Source of the DNA: Candidatus Blautia intestinipullorum
GTDB lineage: Bacteria; Bacillota; Clostridia; Lachnospirales; Lachnospiraceae
Direction: 5' to 3'
Assembly (NCBI GenBank): GCA_019120475.1
Contig: DWVA01000081.1
Location: 1 to 6,614, forward strand
DNA length: 6,614 nucleotides
Position numbers and translations under genes: made by a program. Below, in pieces: positions 1 to 6,547 of this stretch (within the stretch, counting starts at the first letter, position 1; each line of letters starts with the position of its first letter). The notes beneath the pieces were generated by a model. It had not been told where the DNA came from, ran no database searches, and saw only the letters and a list, made by a program, of their open reading frames with translations.

Positions 1-653
1 ATTTTCTTTCCCTTAAAATACTTTTCCACTTCGAAAAGCGAAGGAAGGATTTTTTCCGCCAGTTTCTCCATCTCCTTTGTTGGCTCTGCAAGATCCGGAA
101 CCATAATGGCTTTCATCCCCGCCCTGCAGGCAGCTCTGATTCCATTATAGGAATCTTCTATGGCAAAACAGTCGGAAGGTTTGACATGAAGACGGCTGCA
201 TGCCTCCAGATAAATATCAGGATCCGGTTTGCTTTTCTTTACCATATCTCCACATACGATCACATCAAAAAATGGCAGGATTCCTCCCTCCCTTAGCTCT
301 TTCAGAACGACTTGTTCTCTTGTAGATGTGGCAAGTCCAATCTTTACTCCCCTGGTTTTCAAATATCTCAGAAGTTCACAGACACCTGGTTTCTTCGGCA
401 GTTTTCCTCCTTCCGCTTCTAAATGAAACAGCGCCGACATTTCTGCTTTATATTCGTCATAGGGAAAATCCTCCCCGTAAAAATCCAGAAAAATCCGGCG
501 TGTAGCCGCGGCGTTTGTTCCCAGACATTTTCTGCATACCTGCTCCACGTCTGAAAACCCATATTTCTTTGCCACAATCTTCCATGTTCTTATTACCAGA
601 GCCTCTGAATCAAAAATCACACCATCCATATCAAATACAACTGCTTCTGTCAT
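1..653 (-). CDS. HAD-superfamily hydrolase, beta-phosphoglucomutase/phosphatase-like (3' end beyond window)
   Basis: Reading leftward from the ATG at 653, the frame stays open for 217 codons to the window edge, so the stop lies outside. Family members are usually about 210-225 residues, so little is probably missing. The four HAD motifs are intact: DMDGV at residues 8-12 (nucleophile Asp8, acid/base Asp10), LATST around 107-111 (Ser110), Lys142 in KPDPDIY, and IEDS at 165-168 with Glu166 and Asp167. The region between motifs I and II is long enough for an alpha-helical C1 cap, placing it in HAD subfamily I near PgmB and sugar-phosphate phosphatases. The enzyme should be cytosolic and Mg-dependent, acting through an aspartyl-phosphate. 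Its substrate (hexose phosphate, phosphoglycolate or other) cannot be read from the sequence. A GTGAGGA ribosome binding site precedes the start by about 6 nt. A terminator separates it from the upstream gene, so it is probably transcribed independently. Confidence 0.9.
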   Translation of the reverse strand, partial: MTEAVVFDMDGVIFDSEALVIRTWKIVAKKYGFSDVEQVCRKCLGTNAAATRRIFLDFYGEDFPYDEYKAEMSALFHLEAEGGKLPKKPGVCELLRYLKTRGVKIGLATSTREQVVLKELREGGILPFFDVIVCGDMVKKSKPDPDIYLEACSRLHVKPSDCFAIEDSYNGIRAACRAGMKAIMVPDLAEPTKEMEKLAEKILPSLFEVEKYFKGKK

Positions 654-728
654 TTTTATCCTCACTTTTTCTGTTTACTGATCTTTCCTGCAGATCCGTC
701 TTTTTTCTTTTCCATCTTCCTAATAGAA

Positions 729-758
729 ATCTTACAAAAATATCTGCGGCTCTGTCCA
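729..758 (-). promoter_or_regulatory. Weak candidate promoter for the HAD gene
   Basis: On the minus strand, TGGACA (758-753, one base from TTGACA) is followed after 18 bp by TAAGAT (734-729, four of six matches to TATAAT). It lies within the terminator hairpin of the upstream gene, about 75 bp before the HAD start codon. It is the best match I found in this gap but it is weak and may be chance. Confidence 0.22.
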
Positions 759-785
759 TCTCCTTCAGACAGAACTGCAGATATT
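736..785 (-). terminator. Long-stem intrinsic terminator after the secreted SH3-like gene
   Basis: An inverted repeat pairs 739-756 with 768-785: 16 of 18 positions are Watson-Crick pairs, one is G·U and one a mismatch, with an 11-nt loop (757-767). On the minus strand the stem ends in GATATTTTTG, giving a short U-rich tail. It starts about 46 bp past the stop of the gene ending at 832 and precedes the HAD gene. A T-run (787-790) on the other side could allow weaker function in the plus direction, but there is no plus-strand gene to serve. Confidence 0.75.
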
Positions 786-831
786 ATTTTTCAGGCTATG
801 CCCGAAAAGCACTGTTTATTCAGATGATCAT

Positions 832-1713
832 TTATCCTACGATTGTGGCTTCCCTGAAGTAGCAATAATATCGCGGATGTTTTACAACTCTTGAATAATA
901 GGCCGCATTTATTCCGTTCATCCAACCTGTTCTTCCTCTGCTGTCTACAATACGGAAGTACGGAACTTTATTCCGGATACAAATATGAGTAATCTTTACT
1001 CTCTCCCCTATCTGCGGCGCAAAAGATTTTACTTTGGAGCCTGCTTTTTTGTATGTCTGGAAACGCTTTACTACCGTATAGTTATTTGTTTTCCCACTTG
1101 CCCACCGAATGTTTCTTTCCGCGAGCCGGGTTGTGGTACTGGTCCTTACAAATCTGCCTCCCCGGTATGCGTAGCTCATGTCAAAATCTATCGCTCCCGT
1201 ATTATAAGCCAGACCGCCGGCAAGGAAGGTTATCGTATTTCCGGACACTTTTTTCACATCAAAATAATATTTATAGAAATATTTGCGGCTGAGCATATTT
1301 CTCAGGTTCAAAACTGTTTTCAGCCTCCCGCCGCTGTACTGGTAAAGACATGCGGAACTTTCGTTGATACTGTCTCCCATACATTCCATAAACAGAAACG
1401 GTTTCCTGTTTGAAAGCGTACAGATGCGGAATCGGACTGCCGTAGGCTGCTGAAAAGACGAAAAGTTTTTTACCAGCCTGTTTTTTCCATTGATGATCAC
1501 ACGAACCCGGTTAAAATATCCGCCTCTTCCTGTGGTCGCAATCCTGATGCGGTCCCTTCTGCCGTCTCCTGTCACGTCATATGCCGTATATGTTCTGTTC
1601 AGCCCCAGGCGTGTAAACCCTGCCGCTTTTACAGGTTTGACCTGGAACATACATACTGCCAGCATGATCAGCAGAAACCATTTCCATGCTCCAAATACCT
1701 TTCTTTTTTCCAT
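832..1713 (-). CDS. Secreted protein with Ca-binding-like repeat motif and SH3-like C-terminal region
   Basis: This is a 293-residue protein that I cannot assign to a named family. The N-terminus is a classic signal peptide: basic MEKRK, hydrophobic WFLLIMLAVCMF at 12-23, then VKA-A near residue 30 as a signal peptidase I site. No lipobox cysteine or C-terminal anchor is visible, so release or loose wall association is expected. The motif DVTGDGRRD (46-54) has the Asp/Gly spacing seen in FG-GAP/VCBS and dockerin-type calcium loops, and introduces a beta-rich middle region. Residues about 214-267 (VVKRFQTYKKAGSK...GERVKITH...YFRIVDSRGRTGWM) fit a bacterial SH3-like domain, often used for peptidoglycan or ligand binding. 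The mature chain is rich in Arg and Lys. The start is supported by AGGAGG (1721-1726) 7 nt upstream. It begins 37 bp after radA and is probably cotranscribed with it. Secretion is well supported; the role is unknown. Confidence 0.85.
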   Translation of the reverse strand: MEKRKVFGAWKWFLLIMLAVCMFQVKPVKAAGFTRLGLNRTYTAYDVTGDGRRDRIRIATTGRGGYFNRVRVIINGKNRLVKNFSSFQQPTAVRFRICTLSNRKPFLFMECMGDSINESSACLYQYSGGRLKTVLNLRNMLSRKYFYKYYFDVKKVSGNTITFLAGGLAYNTGAIDFDMSYAYRGGRFVRTSTTTRLAERNIRWASGKTNNYTVVKRFQTYKKAGSKVKSFAPQIGERVKITHICIRNKVPYFRIVDSRGRTGWMNGINAAYYSRVVKHPRYYCYFREATIVG

Positions 1714-1733
1714 TCGCTTTCCTCCTCTTTCTT

Positions 1734-1762
1734 ATGCAGAAACTACTTTCTCAGTTCTGCAT
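1734..1762 (-). other. Hairpin across the radA stop codon
   Basis: ATGCAGAA (1734-1741) and TTCTGCAT (1755-1762) form a perfect 8-bp inverted repeat. Two further pairs are possible past a one-base bulge, leaving an 8-nt loop. The radA stop codon (1751-1753) lies in the loop region, and the ribosome binding site of the next gene starts 8 nt downstream. No U-tract follows, so it does not look like a terminator. It may influence message stability or translation of the downstream gene. Confidence 0.4.
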
Positions 1763-3130
1763 GATAAATTTAATCGCATCCTGAATCCAGGATACATAAA
1801 TCAGACGTATTCCATCCGTTTTTTCCACAGACGAACGGCATACCTCCGGTAAGATCACTGTGTCAAATCCCAGTTTTTTTGCTTCGGCCACCCTCTGGGC
1901 TGCCATACTGACTGCCCGGACCTCTCCGCTTAAGCCCACTTCTCCAAAGGCCATTACAGAATCAGGGATTACAATATCCTTGCAGCTCGAAACAACTGCA
2001 AGAGAAATTCCCAGATCAATGGCAGGCTCCGTCATTTTCATACCTCCCGCAATATTTACATAGGCGTCACAGGAAGCAAGATGGATTCCAACCTTTTTTT
2101 CAAGAACGGCCATCAGAAGATTCACCCGGTTAAAGTCTGTTCCCACTGCTGTTCTTCTTGGAATCCCGAAATTGCTCTGACAGACCAGAGCCTGAATCTC
2201 CACCAGGATCGGACGGGTTCCTTCCATGGAGCAGGCCACAATGGAACCGGAAGTGCCTGTGGGTTTTCCATTCAGCATAAACTCCGAAGGGTTTTTCACC
2301 TCTTCCAGTCCGGTATTTCGCATTTCAAAGACTCCGATTTCATTGGTGGATCCAAACCGGTTTTTTACAGCCCGCAGGATCCGGTAAGACGCGTGGCGGT
2401 CTCCCTCAAAATACAGCACTGTATCTACCATATGTTCAAGGACTCTGGGACCGGCCACATTTCCTTCTTTTGTCACATGGCCCACAATAAAGATAGAGAC
2501 TCCCTGGCCCTTCGCAATCTGCATCAGAACATTTGTGGATTCCCTGACCTGGGACACGCTTCCCGGCGCGGAACTGATATCTTCATGAAACATGGTCTGT
2601 ATAGAGTCGATTACAACAACGTCCGGTTTCTTTCTCTCGATCACTTCACGGATAGTTTCCAGGTTTGTCTCGCACAGGATCTGCAGATTTTCGTTAAATT
2701 CTCCGATCCGGTCGGCGCGTAGCTTGATCTGTCTCAGGGATTCCTCTCCGGAAATATACAGGACATGATTCCCCTCGCCCGCCAGATTTCTGCATGCCTG
2801 CAAAAGAAGGGTGGATTTTCCGATTCCCGGATCCCCACCCACCAGCACAAGGGAGCCGGGGACAATGCCGCCCCCAAGCACCCTGTCAAATTCTGCAATT
2901 TTTGTCAGTGTCCGCTCATCGGAAGATAAGCTGATATCTTTCAGCTTCACCGGCTCTGATGTTTTTCTGTCCGCTGCCTGCTTTATTCCTCCGGATGACG
3001 TTTTTTTTGCAGAAACCGTTTCTTCCACAAAAGTATTCCAGCCTCTGCAGCCCGGGCACTGCCCCATCCATTTGGCGGATTCATAACCGCATTCCTGGCA
3101 AAAATAAACAGTTTTTTTATTTTTCAGCAT
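1751..3130 (-). CDS. radA: DNA repair protein RadA (Sms), RecA-like branch-migration ATPase
   Basis: A full-length 459-residue RadA, the usual size for bacteria. A C4 zinc finger sits at the N-terminus (Cys11, Cys14, Cys25, Cys28). The RecA-like ATPase core follows, with Walker A GGDPGIGKST (98-107), Walker B VVVIDS (171-176) and the diagnostic KNRFG motif (256-260). Residues from about 285 to the end form the Lon-protease-like domain, including GGMKMTEPAIDLG (362-374), which in this family is structural and not a protease. Known RadA proteins act in the cytosol with RecA, driving branch migration of recombination intermediates, and in transformation of competent species. The start is fixed by the zinc finger only 10 residues in. 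No good ribosome binding site precedes it: the ATG overlaps the stop of the upstream gene in ATGCTGA, so translational coupling is likely. In Bacillus radA also follows clpC, which agrees with this neighbourhood. Confidence 0.98.
   Translation of the reverse strand: MLKNKKTVYFCQECGYESAKWMGQCPGCRGWNTFVEETVSAKKTSSGGIKQAADRKTSEPVKLKDISLSSDERTLTKIAEFDRVLGGGIVPGSLVLVGGDPGIGKSTLLLQACRNLAGEGNHVLYISGEESLRQIKLRADRIGEFNENLQILCETNLETIREVIERKKPDVVVIDSIQTMFHEDISSAPGSVSQVRESTNVLMQIAKGQGVSIFIVGHVTKEGNVAGPRVLEHMVDTVLYFEGDRHASYRILRAVKNRFGSTNEIGVFEMRNTGLEEVKNPSEFMLNGKPTGTSGSIVACSMEGTRPILVEIQALVCQSNFGIPRRTAVGTDFNRVNLLMAVLEKKVGIHLASCDAYVNIAGGMKMTEPAIDLGISLAVVSSCKDIVIPDSVMAFGEVGLSGEVRAVSMAAQRVAEAKKLGFDTVILPEVCRSSVEKTDGIRLIYVSWIQDAIKFIMQN
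3124..3130 (-). promoter_or_regulatory. Stop/start overlap coupling radA to the upstream gene
   Basis: The minus strand reads ATGCTGA here: ATG starts radA and the TGA, one base further on, ends the upstream 137-residue gene. The bases before it (GAAAATCGTGAA) hold no clear Shine-Dalgarno sequence. RadA synthesis therefore probably depends on ribosomes finishing the upstream gene. Confidence 0.7.
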
Positions 3131-3537
3131 TTCACGATTTTCACTTCTACTGCTTCCGGACCGCCAAGCTCCGCACTGAAGGAAAGCTTGCCTCCCAGAT
3201 TTGTCTTCATGGTTCCAGCCTCTGTTCCATTAATGCTGACCGCGTATTCACAGTCTGCCTCCATTTCCACTGTGATCTGAGTATCCTCAAATCCTTCGAT
3301 GCGGAAACTCATGGAAGATCCGTCCTGTTCCAGATCATATACGGCTGTTCCCGGAACAGATTCATAGACAAACATTCCGTTTCTCTCCAGCTTTGTGATG
3401 TCGCGGTATGTTTTTACTTTATACATATCGCCCTGGTGCTGATAGTCAGATACCTTTGATTTCTGAGCCAGTTCATAATTTCCAAAGCTGAGACTCCCGT
3501 TGTCCTCTGTACGGATCAGTTCTTTTACTACTGCCAT
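3124..3537 (-). CDS. Conserved-looking hypothetical protein between clpC and radA (often labelled 'endosialidase')
   Basis: A 137-residue protein with no signal peptide or membrane segment, so cytosolic. Alternating polar and hydrophobic stretches from about residue 38 on (YKVKTYRDITKLERNGMFVYESVPGTAVYDL, then MSFRIEGFEDTQITVEM, YAVSINGTEAGTMKTNLGGKLSFSAEL, VEVKIVKC) suggest a mostly beta-sandwich fold. The segment TNLGGKLSF (112-120) looks like a conserved core. From memory, close relatives occur in Lachnospiraceae and carry the database label endosialidase. At this size it lacks room for the large catalytic domain of a true endosialidase, so I do not accept that function. It is led by its own extended -10 promoter and by GGAGG (3548-3552) 10 nt before the ATG. 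It overlaps radA by 7 nt, which ties its expression to that repair gene. Function unknown; the gene itself is very likely real. Confidence 0.88.
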   Translation of the reverse strand: MAVVKELIRTEDNGSLSFGNYELAQKSKVSDYQHQGDMYKVKTYRDITKLERNGMFVYESVPGTAVYDLEQDGSSMSFRIEGFEDTQITVEMEADCEYAVSINGTEAGTMKTNLGGKLSFSAELGGPEAVEVKIVKC

Positions 3538-3579
3538 GTTCTTATGTCCTCCCTAAGACTTTTCTGTTGTTTGATAATT

Positions 3580-3608
3580 ATTATATCATTTACCCTTTTT
3601 TTTGAACA
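3580..3608 (-). promoter_or_regulatory. Extended -10 promoter for the small gene, radA and the secreted protein gene
   Basis: The minus strand carries a perfect TATAAT (3585-3580) preceded by TGA, forming an extended -10 element TGATATAAT (3588-3580). A -35 match 17 bp upstream is poor (TGTTCA, 3608-3603, three of six), which an extended -10 can compensate. An A8 tract (3603-3596) lies in the spacer. Transcription would start near 3573, leaving a leader of about 36 nt. An imperfect palindrome TGATA-N7-TATCA (3588-3572) overlaps the -10 and could be an operator. Confidence 0.65.
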
Positions 3609-3644
3609 GTATCCTCTTTCAATTTTCGCAGCTTTTTTCTGTAT

Positions 3645-6116
3645 TCATGAATCCTTCTTTTCAGAGGAAACCGGTATGAACTTCAGTTTTTTCTGATGAA
3701 GCTGCACTTTTACTGTGTCGCCTCTTTTTATTTTCCCTTCCAGGATTTCGTTAGCCAGAGTGTCCTCCAATTTCATCTGGATCGCCCGCCGCAAAGGTCT
3801 GGCGCCGTATTTGCTGTCAAATCCTGCTTCCGCAAGATAGTCCTTTACGGAATCTGTGATTTTCAGCCGGATATCCATCTGTTCCTGGCAGCGGTTTTCC
3901 AGATTTTTCAGAAGAAGAGACACGATTTTCCTGATATGCTGTTTATTCAGTGTGTGGAATACCATGATCTCATCGATCCTGTTAAGAAATTCCGGTTTAA
4001 ACAGACGGCGCACCTCTTCCATGACATTTGATTTCATTCTCTCATAATCCTGTTTCTCATCCTCGCCGGACATAAACCCAAGCTTCTTTGGTTCAATGAT
4101 CGCCTGGGCGCCTGCGTTGGAAGTCATGATAATGATCGTCTGTTTAAAATCCACTTTTCTTCCATGAGCGTCTGTAATATGGCCGTCGTCCAGTACCTGA
4201 AGAAGAATATTAAACACGTCCGGATGGGCTTTCTCGATCTCGTCAAACAGAAGGACGCTGTATGGGTTCCGCCTTACTTTTTCACTGAGCTGTCCTCCCT
4301 CGTCATACCCCACATATCCGGGCGGAGAACCGATCAGCTTGGAGACGCTGTGCTTCTCCATATACTCGGACATATCTACACGGATCATGGCCTGCTCGCT
4401 TCCGAACACAGCTTCTGCAAGAGCTTTGGAAAGCTCTGTTTTTCCTACGCCTGTAGGCCCCAGGAAAAGGAAAGAGCCGATGGGGCGGCTGGGATCCTTC
4501 AGTCCTACTCTTCCTCTCTTCACCGCCTGGGCCACTGCCTTTACTGCCTCATCCTGTCCGATCACCCGTTTATGCAGCTCTTTTTCCAGATGAGCAAGAC
4601 GTTTTGTCTCCCCTTCCGTAAGACGCTGAACCGGTATTTTTGTCCAGTCCGACACGATATCAGCTACTGAATTTTCTGTAACTGTAAGCGGTTTCCTTTT
4701 ATTTTTTCTCTCCTCACGGATTCTGTATTTTTCCAGTTTTTCTTTTGCTTCGTTCTGCCGGCGTCTGGCTTCTCTCGCCTTTTCGATATCAGCATGCTTA
4801 ATGGCTTCTTCCTTTTCCGCCTCCGCGTCCCGGATTTCCTGTTCCAGCGGCTCTGTACCCGCAGAGGCCCGGTATCCTCCGATCTGTACCTTCGACGCCG
4901 CCTCGTCAATAATATCAATGGCCTTGTCCGGCAGAAAGCGGTCAGTAATATATCTTACGGACATCTTCACTGCCGCTTCCAGAGCACTGTCTTCGATCAC
5001 AACGCCGTGATGCTTTTCATAATACGGCCTAAGACCTTTCAGGATTTCCAGCGCCTCCTCTTCTGTAGGTTCCTCCACTGTCACCGGCTGGAAACGTCTT
5101 TCCAGAGCTGCGTCCTTTTCAATGTACTTCCGGTATTCTTCCAGGGTTGTAGCCCCTATCAACTGAATTTCCCCTCTGGAAAGAGAGGGTTTCAGAATAT
5201 TGGAGGCGTCGAGAGCTCCCTCTGCCCCGCCTGCTCCGATAATTGTATGGAGTTCATCAATAAACAGAAGAACGCCTCTGTTTTCCCGTACTTCATTTAC
5301 CACATTCCGGATTCTTTCTTCAAACTCTCCCCGGTATTTGCTTCCTGCCACCATACCGGATAAATCCAGCACAACGACTCTTTTGTTTTTCACTGTGTCA
5401 GGAACCATTCCTGATACGATTTTTTGAGCCAGGCCTTCCACAATAGCAGTTTTTCCCACTCCGGGCTCTCCCACCAGGCAGGGGTTGTTTTTTGTTCTTC
5501 TGCTGAGGATCTGGATCAGACGGGCTATTTCCCTGTCTCTTCCAACTACCGGATCCTGCTTTCCTTCCGCTGCCATAGCCGTCAGATCGCGGCTGTACTG
5601 GTCAAGGACAGGAGTTCCTGAGCCTTTCCGGTTTTTCAGAGTTCTCGCCGTCTGCATTCCCTCTGCTCCAGACTCTCCCTCAACTCCCATTGCCGCCAGT
5701 ACCGCGGCATACAGTTTCTGAATATTGACTCCCATGGTATGAAGAAGTCTGGTAGCCACAGAGTCCGTTTCTTTCAGCATCGCCAGGAGGATATGCTCCG
5801 TACCGGCTTTCTCCTCTTTTTGCGCGGACGCTTCCGATACGGCGGATTCAATCAGCCGCCGCGCTCTTGGACTGTATTCCGGAGGTCTCTCCGGCGCCAG
5901 CGTATCCGGCGGCGCGATCAGTTTCTGAATAAGCGAGGAAAGCTGTTCTTCCTCTACATGAAATTCCTCCAGTATCCTTCCTGCGGTTCCGTCTTTTTCC
6001 CGCAAAAGTCCAATCAGTATATGCTCTGTGCCAATATAAGTATGCTTTAAAGACTGGGCCGCTTTTTTTGCCAGCAAAAGGGCGTTTTCAGCCTGTCTGG
6101 TAAATCTTTTCTGCAT
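3645..6116 (-). CDS. clpC: ClpC, AAA+ unfoldase subunit of the ClpCP protease
   Basis: An 823-residue class I Clp ATPase, about the usual ClpC length. The N-domain (about 1-145) has two Clp repeats, seen in TEHILIGLL (30-38) and TEHILLAML (106-114). AAA domain 1 has Walker A GEPGVGKT (216-223) and Walker B LLFIDE (283-288). A short coiled middle domain rich in Glu, Lys and Arg (about 420-470, UVR-like) marks ClpC and excludes ClpB, whose middle domain is far longer. AAA domain 2 has Walker A GPTGVGKT (553-560), Walker B VLLFDE (621-626) and the sensor-2 motif GARPLRR (771-777). KKLGFMSG (677-684) is the ClpP-docking loop, so it should feed unfolded proteins to ClpP, which is not in this window. 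In Bacillus, ClpC needs adaptors such as MecA or McsB. AGGAGG lies 5 nt before the ATG and overlaps the stop of the GntR gene, so the two are cotranscribed. No clear terminator follows. Confidence 0.98.
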   Translation of the reverse strand: MQKRFTRQAENALLLAKKAAQSLKHTYIGTEHILIGLLREKDGTAGRILEEFHVEEEQLSSLIQKLIAPPDTLAPERPPEYSPRARRLIESAVSEASAQKEEKAGTEHILLAMLKETDSVATRLLHTMGVNIQKLYAAVLAAMGVEGESGAEGMQTARTLKNRKGSGTPVLDQYSRDLTAMAAEGKQDPVVGRDREIARLIQILSRRTKNNPCLVGEPGVGKTAIVEGLAQKIVSGMVPDTVKNKRVVVLDLSGMVAGSKYRGEFEERIRNVVNEVRENRGVLLFIDELHTIIGAGGAEGALDASNILKPSLSRGEIQLIGATTLEEYRKYIEKDAALERRFQPVTVEEPTEEEALEILKGLRPYYEKHHGVVIEDSALEAAVKMSVRYITDRFLPDKAIDIIDEAASKVQIGGYRASAGTEPLEQEIRDAEAEKEEAIKHADIEKAREARRRQNEAKEKLEKYRIREERKNKRKPLTVTENSVADIVSDWTKIPVQRLTEGETKRLAHLEKELHKRVIGQDEAVKAVAQAVKRGRVGLKDPSRPIGSFLFLGPTGVGKTELSKALAEAVFGSEQAMIRVDMSEYMEKHSVSKLIGSPPGYVGYDEGGQLSEKVRRNPYSVLLFDEIEKAHPDVFNILLQVLDDGHITDAHGRKVDFKQTIIIMTSNAGAQAIIEPKKLGFMSGEDEKQDYERMKSNVMEEVRRLFKPEFLNRIDEIMVFHTLNKQHIRKIVSLLLKNLENRCQEQMDIRLKITDSVKDYLAEAGFDSKYGARPLRRAIQMKLEDTLANEILEGKIKRGDTVKVQLHQKKLKFIPVSSEKKDS

Positions 6117-6120
6117 CGTC

Positions 6121-6128
6121 TCCTCCTA
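6121..6128 (-). promoter_or_regulatory. clpC ribosome binding site fused to the GntR stop codon
   Basis: The minus strand reads TAGGAGGA: TAG (6128-6126) ends the regulator gene and AGGAGG (6127-6122) is the clpC Shine-Dalgarno, 5 nt before the clpC ATG. A ribosome ending on the regulator covers this site, so the two genes are probably translationally linked. Confidence 0.8.
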
Positions 6129-6503
6129 TCTGTCAATTCCATATTCGTCAAAGATCTCATCAATCAGCCCGTGAACTTCTTCTCTGGAAACATTTTTACA
6201 GCATCCCCTGGCCATAGCAACCACAAGATGCTGTTTCATTTCTTCCAGCGCCTTCATTTTATCTACATCCACGGCGATCACCGCACCTTTTCTCCGGTCA
6301 ATAGTCACAAAGCCTTCCTGCCTGAGAAGGGCATATGCCTTGTTTACTGTATGCATATTGATCCCTATGGTGTCTGCCAACTGTCTGACAGATGGAAGCG
6401 TGTCTCCCTCTCTGAGCCTTGACGTGGCGATTCCAAGGATGATCTGGTTCATCAGCTGGACATAAATGGCCTCATCACTGTTAAAGTCTATTTCAATAAC
6501 CAT
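6126..6503 (-). CDS. GntR-family transcriptional regulator, YtrA-like, upstream of clpC
   Basis: A 125-residue DNA-binding protein. Residues about 9-76 form a GntR-type winged helix-turn-helix: AIYVQLMNQI helix, then LPSVRQLADTIGINMHTVNKAYALLRQEGFV (36-66) and the wing IDRRKGAVIAV (68-78). The remaining 45 or so residues are helical, too short for a FadR/HutC ligand domain, and match the small dimerising tail of the YtrA subfamily. An in-frame ATG at 6533 would add ten residues (MCNKRQGGRN), but those codons contain the AAGGAGG site (6511-6517). That site lies 7 nt before the ATG at 6503, so I use 6503. YtrA-type regulators usually repress their own operon, so control of itself and clpC is a reasonable inference. 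Paired Cys101-Cys102 near the tail is unusual. The gene occupies the position that ctsR and mcsAB take in Bacillus. Confidence 0.93.
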   Translation of the reverse strand: MVIEIDFNSDEAIYVQLMNQIILGIATSRLREGDTLPSVRQLADTIGINMHTVNKAYALLRQEGFVTIDRRKGAVIAVDVDKMKALEEMKQHLVVAMARGCCKNVSREEVHGLIDEIFDEYGIDR

Positions 6504-6510
6504 ATTCCGT

Positions 6511-6517
6511 CCTCCTT
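6511..6517 (-). promoter_or_regulatory. Shine-Dalgarno that fixes the GntR start
   Basis: AAGGAGG on the minus strand, 7 nt before the ATG at 6503. It argues against the longer start at 6533, which would place this site inside the coding region. Confidence 0.85.
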
Positions 6518-6528
6518 GTCTCTTGTTA

Positions 6529-6547
6529 CACATATACTAGCACATAT
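6529..6547. repeat. 7-bp direct repeat over the promoter, candidate operator
   Basis: CACATAT occurs at 6529-6535 and again at 6541-6547 on the plus strand, a 12-bp period with ACTAG between. The left copy overlaps the proposed -10 (6534-6539) and the right copy lies in the spacer. A protein bound here would block RNA polymerase. The downstream GntR regulator is the obvious candidate, although GntR operators are usually inverted repeats. Confidence 0.35.

Noticed and set aside
515..862. Plus-strand open frame of 115 codons spanning the HAD start and the terminator
   Set aside because: It overlaps the HAD coding region, the terminator and the end of the secreted protein gene, with no ribosome binding site or recognisable domain.
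1778..1793. Perfect 6-bp hairpin ATCCTG-AATC-CAGGAT in the 3' end of radA
   Set aside because: It is within conserved coding sequence (SWIQDA) and no U-tract follows, so I do not call it a terminator or attenuator.
2081..2722. Plus-strand open frame of 213 codons antisense to radA
   Set aside because: It lies wholly opposite a clear RadA ATPase core, has no recognisable domain, and is explained by the codon bias of the opposite strand.
4664..4918. Minus-strand 84-codon frame inside clpC
   Set aside because: It is the shifted frame of the Lys/Arg/Glu-rich middle domain; the clpC frame reads through without a frameshift.
4794..5363. Plus-strand open frame of 189 codons antisense to clpC
   Set aside because: It is opposite the conserved ClpC AAA domain 1 and middle domain; its composition (rich in Phe, Ser, His, Cys) is typical of a shadow frame.
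6504..6533. Longer start for the GntR gene at the ATG at 6533
   Set aside because: The added codons contain the Shine-Dalgarno of the ATG at 6503 and overlap the proposed -10; the resulting N-terminal residues are not part of the winged-helix fold.
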